NCBI GenBank assembly: GCA_963795385.1
Contig: CAWCHK010000002.1
Coordinates: 310,001-374,000, forward strand
Reading direction: 5' to 3'
DNA from: CAVURS01 sp963795385
GTDB lineage: Bacteria; Actinomycetota; Actinomycetes; Actinomycetales; CAVURS01
Length of the DNA: 64,000 nucleotides
Positions 33,438 to 41,769 of this stretch are shown here, piece after piece. Positions within the stretch are counted from its first letter, which is position 1, and every line of letters begins with the position of its first letter. The notes below the pieces were generated by a model. It was given only the letters and a program-made list of their open reading frames with translations, was not told the DNA's origin and did not search any database. Made by a program: the position numbers and the translations under genes.

Positions 33438-33830
33438 TCAGTGGCGAACCGCGCAGCCGTTCACCTGGCCGGACGTCGCCCGGTTCGTGGTCCGGACCGT
33501 CGCCGTCGTGCGTACGACGCTGCTCGCGGACGGTCCGACGGAGACCTGGACCGTGCCCACGACCGCGAAGCCGGTGTCCAGCGCCTGGACGGTGCAGACG
33601 GCGGTCTTGTCCTTCGGCCGGGTCACGTCGAAGGTCACGCGGACCGAGGAGTCATCGACCACCACGAACCCGACATCCGTGCCCGTCGCCGAGTCCCGCC
33701 CGGAGTACGCCGCCCACCCGAACCACGCCACTGTGGCGACCAGGACGGCCGCCGCAGCGCCCACGAGCACGGCCCGGCGGGGGCGGGAGGGTCGGCGGCC
33801 GTAGCGGTCCACCGGGACCGTCGCCTGCAC
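33438..33830 (-). CDS. DUF4307 family membrane-anchored protein
   Basis: The 130-residue protein has a short basic N-terminus, one transmembrane helix (AVLVGAAAAVLVATVAWFGWAAY) and an outside domain of predicted beta strands. That domain includes VRVTFDVTRPKDKTAVCTVQALD and a C-terminal NGCAVRH; the two cysteines may form a disulfide. This matches DUF4307, of unknown function, found beside mca throughout the actinobacteria (Rv1081c in M. tuberculosis). GTG 33830 has a strong GGAGG site upstream. It is transcribed divergently from mca and lies 32 bp before greA. Confidence 0.88.
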   Translation of the reverse strand: MQATVPVDRYGRRPSRPRRAVLVGAAAAVLVATVAWFGWAAYSGRDSATGTDVGFVVVDDSSVRVTFDVTRPKDKTAVCTVQALDTGFAVVGTVQVSVGPSASSVVRTTATVRTTNRATSGQVNGCAVRH

Positions 33831-33951
33831 GGCCCCACCTCCTCGCGTGCCGGGGACTATTCGCGGTGCTGGCAGGATTGTCGCCTACGGCCGGTGCGAC
33901 CCCTGGCCGGACCTGAACCTGCCGGACTCGAGTTGTGTGTGGAGGAGCGCG

Positions 33952-34833
33952 GTGAGTGAGCCGTTGCGGTTGATGTGTGTGCACGCCCATCCGGACGACG
34001 AGTCCAGCAAGGGCGCGGCGACGATGGCGCGGTACGTCGCCGAGGGCTGCGAGGTCCTGGTCGTCAGCTGCACGGGCGGCGAACGCGGCGACGTGCTGAA
34101 CCCGGCCCTCAAGGACGACCCGGCCCTGCTGCGCGACATGCCCGAGGTGCGCCGGCACGAGATGGCCGAGGCGGCCCGCATCCTCGGCGTGAAGCACGAG
34201 TGGCTGGGCTTCGTGGACTCCGGGCTGCCGGAGGGTGACCCGCTGCCGCCGCTCCCGGAGGGCTGCTTCGCGCTGGAGCCGCTGCACACGGCTACGGAGC
34301 CACTGGTCCGCCTGGTCCGCTCGTTCCGTCCGCACGTCATGACGACGTACGACGAGAACGGCGGCTACCCGCACCCGGACCACATCATGTGCCACACGGT
34401 GAGCATGGAGGCGTTCGACGCCGCGGCCGATCCGGAGCGCTACCCGCACGCCGGCGAGCCCTGGCAGGTCAGCAAGATCTACTACAACCACACGTTCACC
34501 CGGAAGCGCGTCGTCGCCTTCCACGAGGCGTTCCTGGCCGAGGGCATCGACTCGCCGTACGCCGAGTGGCTGGAGAACTGGGAGGACAACCCCCGCGAGG
34601 AGCGCAACATCACGACCCGGGTCGAGTGCTCGGAGTACTTCGACGTCCGGGACCGGGCGCTCAAGGCGCATCGCACCCAGGTCGACCCCGACGGGGGCTT
34701 CTTCCGGGCGACGCACGAGATGCAGACCCGGATCTGGCCGACCGAGGACTTCGAGCTGGCCAAGGCCAGCATCGAGGTCGAGCTGCCCGAGGACGACCTC
34801 TTCGCCGGTCTGCGCGACCCGGTCGACGCATGA
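33952..34833 (+). CDS. mca: Mycothiol S-conjugate amidase
   Basis: The 293-residue zinc enzyme cleaves mycothiol S-conjugates of toxins, releasing a mercapturic acid for export and GlcN-Ins for reuse. The zinc motif HAHPDDE is at residues 11-17, with a later ligand His in YPHPDHIMCH. The SKIYYNH and TQVDPDGGFF segments favour Mca over the paralog MshB. GTG 33952 has GGAGG upstream. The gene shows that the organism makes mycothiol, and so is an actinobacterium. Its TGA overlaps the start of the next small gene. Confidence 0.95.
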   Translation: MSEPLRLMCVHAHPDDESSKGAATMARYVAEGCEVLVVSCTGGERGDVLNPALKDDPALLRDMPEVRRHEMAEAARILGVKHEWLGFVDSGLPEGDPLPPLPEGCFALEPLHTATEPLVRLVRSFRPHVMTTYDENGGYPHPDHIMCHTVSMEAFDAAADPERYPHAGEPWQVSKIYYNHTFTRKRVVAFHEAFLAEGIDSPYAEWLENWEDNPREERNITTRVECSEYFDVRDRALKAHRTQVDPDGGFFRATHEMQTRIWPTEDFELAKASIEVELPEDDLFAGLRDPVDA

Positions 34834-35051
34834 CCCTGCTCGCCTCGGTCGACATCAACGACCCGAACTCGGTGTCGCCGGGGATCCTTGGCTTCCTCGC
34901 GTTCTTCCTGCTCGCCGTCGCGCTGTACCTGTTGGTGCGCAACATGAACGGGCACCTGCGGCGGATGCGCTACCGCGCCGACGCGTCGGAGCGGGCGGAG
35001 GAGCCCGGGAGCGACGAGGCGCCCGCGGCGCCCGTGAAGGACGAGCAGTAG
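34830..35051 (+). CDS. Small single-pass membrane protein downstream of mca
   Basis: The 73-residue protein has one hydrophobic helix (ILGFLAFFLLAVALYLLV). A positively charged cytoplasmic side (RNMNGHLRRMRYR) and an acidic/Ala-rich tail follow. ATG 34830 overlaps the mca stop (ATGA), so expression is tied to mca. An equivalent small membrane protein sits at this place in mycobacteria (Rv1083). Its function is unknown. Confidence 0.8.
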   Translation: MTLLASVDINDPNSVSPGILGFLAFFLLAVALYLLVRNMNGHLRRMRYRADASERAEEPGSDEAPAAPVKDEQ

Positions 35052-35116
35052 CTCTCACGCCCCGAGTTCTTACCGAACCCGAACATCGACCGAACCCACG
35101 GCTGAGGCGCCGGCCC

Positions 35117-35122
35117 TAGCGT
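35117..35122 (+). promoter_or_regulatory. -10 element of the secreted protein gene, leaderless layout
   Basis: TAGCGT followed by 7 nt and ATG 35130. There is no Shine-Dalgarno sequence. An AT-richer stretch (TTCTTACCGAACCCGAACAT) lies further upstream. Confidence 0.5.
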
Positions 35123-35129
35123 CGTCGGT

Positions 35130-35612
35130 ATGAAGCGAACCACAGCCTCCCTCGTCGCCGGCGCCGTCGTCGCCGGCGGCCTCGCCATCACCGTCCCTGC
35201 CCTGGCCAGCACGGGGAACCCGTCCACCGCCGCTGCTGCCCGGACGGCAGCGCCGCTGACGTCGGCGCAGAAGGACTCGATCGAGCAGTTCCTGGCCGAC
35301 CACCCGAACATCGCGCAGGCGCTCGCCGGCAAGGCCGCGGGCTGGGCGAAGTTCCTGGCCGCCAACCCGTCGGTCAAGACCGAGCTGGACAAGGTGCTGG
35401 CCCTGCCCGCCGACCAGCGCCAGGCCGAGCTGAAGAAGTGGCTGGCCGCCAACCCGGATGCGAAGAAGGCCCTGCAGACCTACCGCAAGGGCCTGAAGGA
35501 GCAGCGCCTCACCCACCAGCAGGCCCGGCTGCAGAAGCGGCTGGACCGCTTGCAGGGCAAGGCCTCCGGCAGCGGGGCGGCCCGCTCCAGCACGAGCAGC
35601 TTCACGACCTGA
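35130..35612 (+). CDS. Secreted helical protein of unknown function
   Basis: The 160-residue protein has a signal peptide (MKRTTASLVAGAVVAGGLAITVPALA). The mature region is helical with three related segments: FLADHPNIAQALAGKAAGW, FLAANPSVKTELDKVLALP and WLAANPDAKKALQTYRKG. Each has the core (F/W)LAxxP. A basic helical stretch (RLTHQQARLQKRLDRLQGK) and a Ser/Thr tail end the chain. The size and helical LAxxP repeats resemble so-called hemophore-related exported proteins of mycobacteria, but no heme ligand can be named with confidence. It precedes the DUF255 gene by 14 bp. Confidence 0.65.
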   Translation: MKRTTASLVAGAVVAGGLAITVPALASTGNPSTAAAARTAAPLTSAQKDSIEQFLADHPNIAQALAGKAAGWAKFLAANPSVKTELDKVLALPADQRQAELKKWLAANPDAKKALQTYRKGLKEQRLTHQQARLQKRLDRLQGKASGSGAARSSTSSFTT

Positions 35613-35626
35613 GCCACACTGGCGGG

Positions 35627-37765
35627 GTGACCAACCGCCTGGGCCGTGCGACCTCGCCGTACCTGTTGCAGCACAAGGACAACCCGGTCGACTGGTGGCA
35701 GTGGGGCGAGGAGGCCTTTGCGGAGGCGGCGCGTCGTGACGTGCCCGTCCTGCTCTCGATCGGGTACGCCGCGTGCCACTGGTGCCACGTGATGGCGCAC
35801 GAGTCGTTCGAGGACGCGGTGACCGCTGCGGAGATGAACGCGGCGTACGTCTGCGTCAAGGTCGACCGCGAGGAGCGGCCCGACGTCGACGCCGTCTACA
35901 TGGAGGCCACCCAGGCCCTGACCGGTCACGGCGGCTGGCCCATGACGGTCTTCCTGACGCCGCAGGGCCGTCCGGTGTTCGCCGGCACCTACTACCCACC
36001 CGCTCCGCGGCAGGGGATGCCGTCCTTCCGGCAGGTGCTGGCGGCGGTGGCCGAGGCCTGGGCCGAGCGGCGCGACGACGTCGTCGAGGCCGGCGACCGG
36101 ATCGCCGAGCGGCTGGCCGAGCAGGACGCCCCGGCCGGCGACGGACCGCTCGACGCGCAGGCGCTGGCCGGGGCCGTCGTCGCACTCCAGCGCGGGTTCG
36201 ACGAGCGGCACGGCGGCTTCGGTGGCGCCCCGAAGTTCCCGCCGTCGATGGTCCTGGAGTGGCTCATCCGGCACAGCGCCCGGGACATGTCGTCGCCGAC
36301 GGCCGGCATCGCCGCGGACATGGCCGGCCGGACGGTCACGGCGATGGCGCGCAGCGGGATGTACGACCAGCTGGAGGGCGGCTTCGCGCGCTACAGCGTC
36401 GACGCCGCCTGGGTCGTGCCGCACTTCGAGAAGATGCTGTACGACAACGCCCTGCTGGCCCGGACCTACCTGCACTGGTGGCGGCTCTCCCAGGACGAGG
36501 TCGCTCGCCGGGTCGCCGTGGAGACCTGTGACTTCATGGTCGACGGGCTGGGTACGGCGCAGGGCGGCCTGGCCGCCAGCCTGGACGCCGACACGGCCCT
36601 CCCCGACGGTCACGGGGTCGAGGGGCTGACCTACGTGTGGACGCCGGCCGAGCTGGCGGAGGTGCTCGGCCCGGACGACGGCGCCTGGGTGGCCGACCTC
36701 TGCGCCGTCACCGACGCCGGGACCTTCGAGCACGGGAGCTCGACCCTGCAGCTGCTCCGCGACGAGAGCGAGCTGGCCGGCGCCGACCGGCAACGCTGGC
36801 TCGGTGCCCGCGAGCGCTTGCGGGCCCACCGGGCCACCCGCCCGCAGCCGGCCCGAGACGACAAGGTCGTGGCGGCCTGGAACGGGCTGGCCGTCGCCGC
36901 CCTGGCCGAGACCGGCGCGCTCACCGGCCGCCCCGACCTGGTGGAGGCGGCTCGACGCGCGGCCGCCCTGCTGCTGGACGTCCACCTGGTCGACGGCGGG
37001 CTGCGTCGCGTGTCGCGCCTGGGCGCCGTGGGTGCGCCCGCAGGGGTGCTCGAGGACTACGCCGACGTCATGGAGGGCCTCTTCGCGCTCTACGCCGTGA
37101 CGGGCGAGAACCGTTGGTACGACGCGGCTTCTGGTCTCATCGACGTCATGGTCGAGCGCTTCTGGGACGACGAGGGCACCGGCTTCAGGGACACCGCGGC
37201 CGATGCCCCGGACCCGGCGCTGGTCTCCGCGCTCGGCGGGCGTGGCCGGGCCCACGACCCCACCGACGGTGCGACGCCGGCCGGTACCAGCGCGGCCGCC
37301 GGGGTGCTGCTGACCTGGTCGGCGCTGACCGGGTCCCCGCGACATCGCCAGCTGGCCGAGCGGGCCCTGGCCCAGAGCGCGCGGATCGCCACCCAGGCGC
37401 CCCGGGCGGCCGGCTGGTCCCTCGCGGTCTCCGAGGCGATGGCCGACGGGCCGCGCGAGGTGGCGGTCGTCGGCCGCACCGACGACCCGGCCCGGCTCGC
37501 CCTCGTCCGGGCGGCCCTGGCCGGCACCGCTCCGGGCCTGGTGGTCGCCGTGGGCGACCCGGCGGACTCGGGCCGCGGTGACGCGCGAGGGCCGGCCCTG
37601 CTCGCGGACCGGCCGCTCGTGGGTGGGGAGGCCGCGGCGTACCCGTGCCGGGGGATGGTCTGCGACCTGCCGCTCACCGATCCGCGGGCCCTGGCCGGTT
37701 GGGTCCAGGCCGGCTGGGATCAGGCCGGTCTGCCCACGGCGAACAGGCTGGATGCAAGCGAGTAA
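35627..37765 (+). CDS. DUF255/YyaL thioredoxin-domain protein
   Basis: The 712-residue protein opens NRLGRATSPYLLQHKDNPVDWW and has the thioredoxin-like motif ACHWCHVM near residue 50. GHGGWPMTVFLTP and a long alpha/alpha-barrel region like glycan-processing enzymes follow (for example YDQLEGGFARYSVDAAWVVPHFEKMLYDNA and VVAAWNGLAVAALAE). This is the spermatogenesis-associated protein 20/YyaL family, of unknown reaction. GTG 35627 gives the family's usual N-terminus. The position corresponds to Rv1084. The upstream secreted-protein gene may be cotranscribed. Confidence 0.88.
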   Translation: MTNRLGRATSPYLLQHKDNPVDWWQWGEEAFAEAARRDVPVLLSIGYAACHWCHVMAHESFEDAVTAAEMNAAYVCVKVDREERPDVDAVYMEATQALTGHGGWPMTVFLTPQGRPVFAGTYYPPAPRQGMPSFRQVLAAVAEAWAERRDDVVEAGDRIAERLAEQDAPAGDGPLDAQALAGAVVALQRGFDERHGGFGGAPKFPPSMVLEWLIRHSARDMSSPTAGIAADMAGRTVTAMARSGMYDQLEGGFARYSVDAAWVVPHFEKMLYDNALLARTYLHWWRLSQDEVARRVAVETCDFMVDGLGTAQGGLAASLDADTALPDGHGVEGLTYVWTPAELAEVLGPDDGAWVADLCAVTDAGTFEHGSSTLQLLRDESELAGADRQRWLGARERLRAHRATRPQPARDDKVVAAWNGLAVAALAETGALTGRPDLVEAARRAAALLLDVHLVDGGLRRVSRLGAVGAPAGVLEDYADVMEGLFALYAVTGENRWYDAASGLIDVMVERFWDDEGTGFRDTAADAPDPALVSALGGRGRAHDPTDGATPAGTSAAAGVLLTWSALTGSPRHRQLAERALAQSARIATQAPRAAGWSLAVSEAMADGPREVAVVGRTDDPARLALVRAALAGTAPGLVVAVGDPADSGRGDARGPALLADRPLVGGEAAAYPCRGMVCDLPLTDPRALAGWVQAGWDQAGLPTANRLDASE

Positions 37766-37782
37766 TCATGTAATCCTCAGGC

Positions 37783-38313
37783 ATGAGCACAGACAACGAC
37801 ACCACCGCCGCGATCCGCGGCTGGTTCACCGGGCGCCTGCCCGAGGAGTGGACCGCGACCGCGGCCCCCACCATCACCGTCGACCGCGAGGAGATCACGG
37901 TCGTCCTGACCATCGCCGAGCCCGCCGTCGGTGAGGACGCGTCCGACGCCGAGCGGGCCGAGGCCCGGGCTGGCCGGATCCGCGGCTTCCGCGAGGACAC
38001 CCGCGAGCGCCGGATCGAGCTGGCCCGAGAGGTGGAGCACCGGTTCGACCGCAAGGTGGCCTGGGGCGTGACCGCCGGCGAGCGGCGCGAGCTGTTCACC
38101 CACCTGGCCGTCCCGGTGATGACCCGGCTGCGCCAGCCCGAGCGCCAGGTGCTCGACACCCTGGTCGCGGCCGGCGTCGCGCGCTCGCGCGCCCACGCGC
38201 TGGCCTGGTGCGTGCGGCTGACCGGCGAGCACGCCGAGGAGTGGCTGGGCCAGCTGCGGACCGCGATGGAGCAGGTGGACGAGGTCCGGGCGGCCGGGCC
38301 GGAGCTGGCCTGA
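37783..38313 (+). CDS. Conserved actinobacterial hypothetical protein
   Basis: The 176-residue soluble protein begins with a short acidic N-terminus and a beta-rich part (WTATAAPTITVDREEITVVLTIAEP). It continues with a highly charged helical region (EARAGRIRGFREDTRERRIELAREVEHRFDRKVAWGV) and a C-terminal helical bundle (VLDTLVAAGVARSRAHALAWCVRL). I have seen similar proteins across actinobacteria but know no function. ATG 37783 lies 17 nt after the previous stop, in an AT-rich stretch with two GTAATC copies (one ending as TAATCC six bases before the ATG), so a leaderless start is likely. It converges on the hemolysin III gene. Confidence 0.65.
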   Translation: MSTDNDTTAAIRGWFTGRLPEEWTATAAPTITVDREEITVVLTIAEPAVGEDASDAERAEARAGRIRGFREDTRERRIELAREVEHRFDRKVAWGVTAGERRELFTHLAVPVMTRLRQPERQVLDTLVAAGVARSRAHALAWCVRLTGEHAEEWLGQLRTAMEQVDEVRAAGPELA

Positions 38314-38350
38314 GGCTGAAGCTGACCTGAGCTGCGGCCGGAGCCCGGGC

Positions 38351-39028
38351 TCAGGCGGTGGGGTAGACCGACATCGACACGGCGATGTAGTGGACGACGA
38401 AGGCGGCCACGGTGAAGACGTGGAAGATCTCGTGGAAGCCGAACCAGCGGGGGCTCGGGTTGGGGCGCTTGGTCGCGTAGACGACGGCACCCAGCGTGTA
38501 GAGGCCACCGCCGACCGCGATCAGGGTCAGGACGCCGACGCCGCCGTGCTCGAGGAAGGCCGGCAGGTAGAACACCGCCACCCAGCCGAGCGCGATGTAG
38601 ACCGGCGTGTAGAGCCAGCGGGGGGCCCCGACCCAGAAGACCCGGAACAGCACGCCGCCGATGGCGCCGCCCCAGACCAGCCACAGGAGCGTGCGCTCCT
38701 GCGACGGGGGCAGCAGCAGCACGGCGAACGGCGTGTAGGTGCCGGCGATGATCAGGAAGATGTTGGAGTGGTCCAGCCGCTTGAGGATGCCGGACCAGCG
38801 CGGCGACCAGTTGCCGCGGTGGTAGAGCGCGCTGGTGCCGAAGAGCAGCGCCGCGGTGAGGGCGAAGACCGCGGAGGCGACCCGGGCCCTCTCGGTCGGG
38901 GCCAGGGCCACCAGGACGATCCCGGCGACGAGCGCGAGCGGGAAGGTCCCGAGATGGATCCACCCGCGCAGCTTGGGCTTGATCGCCGCGACGGCAGTCT
39001 CCACCAGCGAGGGCTCTGGTGGGTTCAT
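38351..39028 (-). CDS. Hemolysin III/TrhA family membrane protein
   Basis: The 225-residue protein has about seven transmembrane helices. It carries the family residues Ser/His in GTSALYHRGNW, LDHSNIFLIIAGTYTPF and, near the end, FGFHEIFHVFTVAAFVVHYIAV, the metal-binding pattern shared with PAQR receptors. Function in bacteria is membrane-energetics or fluidity related in some species and otherwise unknown. The start ATG 39028 is set by TAAGTT six bases upstream. Position matches Rv1085c in M. tuberculosis, divergent from the prenyltransferase gene there and here. Confidence 0.9.
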   Translation of the reverse strand: MNPPEPSLVETAVAAIKPKLRGWIHLGTFPLALVAGIVLVALAPTERARVASAVFALTAALLFGTSALYHRGNWSPRWSGILKRLDHSNIFLIIAGTYTPFAVLLLPPSQERTLLWLVWGGAIGGVLFRVFWVGAPRWLYTPVYIALGWVAVFYLPAFLEHGGVGVLTLIAVGGGLYTLGAVVYATKRPNPSPRWFGFHEIFHVFTVAAFVVHYIAVSMSVYPTA

Positions 39029-39034
39029 CGCACC

Positions 39035-39040
39035 AACTTA
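39035..39040 (-). promoter_or_regulatory. -10 element of the hemolysin III gene, leaderless layout
   Basis: On the minus strand TAAGTT, then GGTGCG, then ATG. Just upstream, CCGTA and TACGG (39046-39050, 39054-39058) form a short inverted repeat that could be an operator. Confidence 0.55.
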
Positions 39041-39139
39041 CGCCTCCGTAGGTTACGGCGGAGTGCGTTCGAGGTGATCATCTCGTGGTGATCGGCCCGC
39101 CCCCGGGACGGCGGCGGTAGCGTTCGCGCGGGAGGTCCC

Positions 39140-39901
39140 GTGTGGCTGAGTGACCTGGTGTACGGCGCGTACGGCCGCCGGATCGCCGCGCAGCTCGACC
39201 CTGCCGCCGTACCGCATCACGTCGGTGTCATCGTCGACGGCAACCGGCGCTGGGCCCGGGCCTACGGAGCGCGGACGCGGGACGGGCACCAGGCCGGTGC
39301 CGACAAGATCCAGCACCTGCTCGGCTGGTGTGAGGAGGTCGGCGTCGAGGTGGTCACCCTGTGGCTGCTCTCCACCGACAACCTGAACCGCTCGCAGGAC
39401 GAGCTGACGGAGCTGCTGGCGATCATCGAGGGCACGGTGAGCGACCTGGCCTCGACCCGGCGCTGGCGGCTGCAGCCGGTCGGCGCGCTGGACCTGCTGC
39501 CGGCCGCGACGTCCCAGCGGCTGAAGGAGTCGGCCGAGAGCACCCGCGACGTCACCGGCATCACCGTCAACGTCGCCGTGGGGTACGGCGGACGCCGGGA
39601 GATCGCGGACGCGGTGCGCTCGCTGCTGCACCAGCAGGCCGCGCGCGGGACCTCGATCGAGGAGCTGGCCGAGATCCTGGACGTCGAGCACATCGCCGAG
39701 CACCTCTACACGGCCGGGCAGCCGGACCCGGACCTGGTGATCCGGACGTCGGGGGAGCAGAGACTCGGCGGCTTCCTGCTCTGGCAGAGCGCGCACAGCG
39801 AGTTCTACTTCTGCGAGGCCTACTGGCCGGACTTCCGCAAGATCGACTTCCTGCGCGCCATGCGGACGTACGCCGGCCGCGAGCGCCGGCTGGGCCGCTA
39901 G
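39140..39901 (+). CDS. Cis-prenyltransferase (isoprenyl diphosphate synthase)
   Basis: The 253-residue enzyme of the UppS family condenses isopentenyl diphosphate in cis. It has the diphosphate-binding motif GVIVDGNRRWAR (Asp33), WLLSTDNLNR, GYGGRREIADA and DLVIRTSGEQRLGGFLLWQSAHSEFYF. By position it corresponds to Rv1086 of M. tuberculosis, which makes the short Z,E-farnesyl diphosphate, so a short-chain product is likely rather than undecaprenyl diphosphate. Chain length cannot be proven from sequence alone. GTG 39140 has GGGAGG upstream. It would supply polyprenyl phosphate carriers for the cell wall and connects with ispH at 52.4 kb. Confidence 0.9.
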   Translation: MWLSDLVYGAYGRRIAAQLDPAAVPHHVGVIVDGNRRWARAYGARTRDGHQAGADKIQHLLGWCEEVGVEVVTLWLLSTDNLNRSQDELTELLAIIEGTVSDLASTRRWRLQPVGALDLLPAATSQRLKESAESTRDVTGITVNVAVGYGGRREIADAVRSLLHQQAARGTSIEELAEILDVEHIAEHLYTAGQPDPDLVIRTSGEQRLGGFLLWQSAHSEFYFCEAYWPDFRKIDFLRAMRTYAGRERRLGR

Positions 39902-39932
39902 CGCCCTGCTGGGCACTGCCGCCGGACGGGAG

Positions 39933-40200
39933 TCAGGGGCGGGCGGCGAGGCCGTCCATCAGGAGGTCGAGGACGCGGCCGGCCTGCACGTCCGGGCGGA
40001 GCGCACCGGTCGCCGTACCGGCCTCGAGCAGGGTCCCGACCGCGCCGAGCAGTCGGCTACGAGTGGCGGGCCAGCAGCGCCGGCGCGCCGTCGCAGAGCT
40101 GGGCCAGCTCGCCCTGGTACGCCGCGTCGACCAGGGCCTCGCGGGTGGGGACGTGCCGGTAGGAGCGTGCGCAGATCCCGAGCAGGGACCGTCGTCCGGC
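39933..40200 (-). pseudogene. Truncated and frameshifted TetR-family regulator remnant
   Basis: This accounts for most of the 405-bp gap between the prenyltransferase and phoH genes. On the minus strand, LGICARSYRHVPTREALVDA resembles the end of a TetR helix-turn-helix (the YRHFPTREAL region). It is followed by YQGELAQLCDGAPALLARHS and a TAG. The C-terminal part (SRLLGAVGTLLEAGTATG, then RPDVQAGRVLDLLMDGLAARP and TGA) continues in the next frame. One base removed near the TAG joins them. The first about 40 residues, including most of the HTH, are absent. The rest of the gap (40201-40306) holds the phoH promoter region, including TTAGCG and an AGGAGG site. Confidence 0.65.
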
Positions 40201-40306
40201 CGGCGGAGTGGGACTTCTAGTTCACCCGGCGTACGGCGTGGCGTTGCCTCACTCGGCGGCGTCCGGCCCTTAGCGTCGAAGGCATCCTGCTCAGGAGGCT
40301 CACGCG

Positions 40307-41605
40307 ATGCAGCCCACTCGCCGTACGTACGTCCTGGACACCTCGGTCCTGCTCTCCGATCCCCGAGCGCTGGTGCGGTTCGCCGAGCACGAGGTCGTGC
40401 TGCCGGTCGTCGTGGTCACCGAGCTGGAGGCCAAGCGTCACCACCCGGAGCTCGGGTACTTCGCCCGGCAGGCGTTGCGGCTGCTGGACGACCTGCGGGT
40501 CCAGCACGGGCGCCTGGACGCACCCCTGCCGGTCGGCGACGACGGCGGCACGCTGCGGGTGGAGCTCAACCACACCGATCCGCAGGCGCTGCCCGCCGGA
40601 TTCCGGTTGGGGGACAACGACACCCGCATCCTGGCGGTGGCCAAGAACTTGGCCGCCGAGGGGTTCGACGTCACCGTCATCTCCAAGGACCTGCCGATGC
40701 GGGTCAAGGCGTCGGCGGTGGGCCTGGACGCCGAGGAGTACCGCGCCGAGCTGACCATCGACACCGGCTGGACCGGGATGGACGAGGTCGAGGTCACCGA
40801 CGAGCAGATGCAGTCGCTCTACGACGACGGCTCGGTCGACGTCGCAGCCGCGGCCGAGCTGCCGTGCCACACCGGCCTGGTGCTGCTGTCGTCGCGGGGC
40901 AGCGGGCTCGGCCGGGTGACACCGGACAAGCAGGTCCGGCTGGTGCGCGGCGACCGGGACGCGTTCGGGCTGCACGGCCGCAGTGCCGAGCAGCGGATCG
41001 CGCTGGATCTGTTGCTGGACAGCGATGTCGGCATCGTGAGCCTGGGCGGCCGGGCCGGCACGGGCAAGAGCGCGCTGGCCCTGTGTGCCGGGCTCGAGGC
41101 CGTGATGGAGCGCCGCCAGCATCGCAGGGTCGTGGTGTTCCGGCCGCTCTACGCCGTGGGCGGCCAGGATCTCGGCTACCTGCCCGGGAGCGAGTCCGAG
41201 AAGATGAACCCGTGGGCCCAAGCGGTCTTCGACACCCTCGGCGCGCTGGTCTCCTCCGAGGTGGTCGAGGAGATCATGGACCGGGGGATGCTCGAGGTCC
41301 TGCCGCTGACCCACATCCGGGGGCGCTCGCTGCACGACGCGTTCGTGATCGTCGACGAGGCCCAGTCGCTGGAGCGCAACGTGCTGCTCACCGTCCTGTC
41401 GCGGATCGGTCAGAACTCCAAGGTCGTGCTGACCCACGACGTCGCCCAGCGCGACAACCTGCGGGTCGGCCGGCACGACGGTGTCGCGGCCGTGATCGAG
41501 GCCTTGAAGGGGCATCCGCTGTTCGCCCACGTGACCCTGACCCGCTCCGAGCGCAGCCGGATCGCGGCGCTGGTCACCGAGCTGCTCGAGGGCATCGACA
41601 TCTGA
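40307..41605 (+). CDS. phoH: PhoH2-type protein: PIN domain fused to PhoH ATPase
   Basis: The 432-residue protein has an N-terminal PIN ribonuclease domain (TYVLDTSVLLSDP, with acidic residues in VTELEAKR and GDNDTRILAVA). A C-terminal PhoH NTPase domain follows, with Walker A GRAGTGKSALAL and Walker B DAFVIVDEAQSLE, and the VFRPLYAVGGQDLGYLPG phrase lies between. Mycobacterial PhoH2 is an RNA helicase and ribonuclease that forms a toxin-antitoxin pair with a small upstream antitoxin. No antitoxin-like ORF is visible here. ATG 40307 follows a clear AGGAGG site. The position matches Rv1095. Confidence 0.92.
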   Translation: MQPTRRTYVLDTSVLLSDPRALVRFAEHEVVLPVVVVTELEAKRHHPELGYFARQALRLLDDLRVQHGRLDAPLPVGDDGGTLRVELNHTDPQALPAGFRLGDNDTRILAVAKNLAAEGFDVTVISKDLPMRVKASAVGLDAEEYRAELTIDTGWTGMDEVEVTDEQMQSLYDDGSVDVAAAAELPCHTGLVLLSSRGSGLGRVTPDKQVRLVRGDRDAFGLHGRSAEQRIALDLLLDSDVGIVSLGGRAGTGKSALALCAGLEAVMERRQHRRVVVFRPLYAVGGQDLGYLPGSESEKMNPWAQAVFDTLGALVSSEVVEEIMDRGMLEVLPLTHIRGRSLHDAFVIVDEAQSLERNVLLTVLSRIGQNSKVVLTHDVAQRDNLRVGRHDGVAAVIEALKGHPLFAHVTLTRSERSRIAALVTELLEGIDI

Positions 41606-41769
41606 CCCAAAGCGGTCGAAAGGCCCCTGTGGGGTATGCCACACCGGGCCGTCCTGATTTGTCATTGCGGGTGCAACCAGGCACGGTGGTGGACGAATCG
41701 CTCGACCGCCGCGTGGGTCCGGGGCCCTGGAGACAGGGTTGCCCGCGGGCGGCCAACGAAGGGTAATCA
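41606..41769 (+). other. Structured leader region upstream of the transglycosylase-like gene
   Basis: A 164-bp region between phoH and the wall-hydrolase gene with no ORF. It holds several complementary blocks, for example TTGCCCGC against GCGGCCAA (one mismatch) near 41738-41756, and GGGTCCGGGGCCC. The purine stretch CGAAGGGTAATCA precedes the GTG. Such leaders ahead of cell-wall hydrolases are often riboswitches, but I could not fit a known class. Confidence 0.3.

Noticed and set aside
40201..40306. Antitoxin gene upstream of phoH, as in mycobacterial PhoAT-PhoH2
   Set aside because: No small ORF with a start codon and ribosome site overlaps or precedes phoH; the region looks like promoter plus TetR remnant.
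41606..41769. ydaO-type c-di-AMP riboswitch
   Set aside because: Location ahead of a wall hydrolase is right, but I could not find the conserved blocks of that class, and the region is short. Kept only as an unassigned leader.
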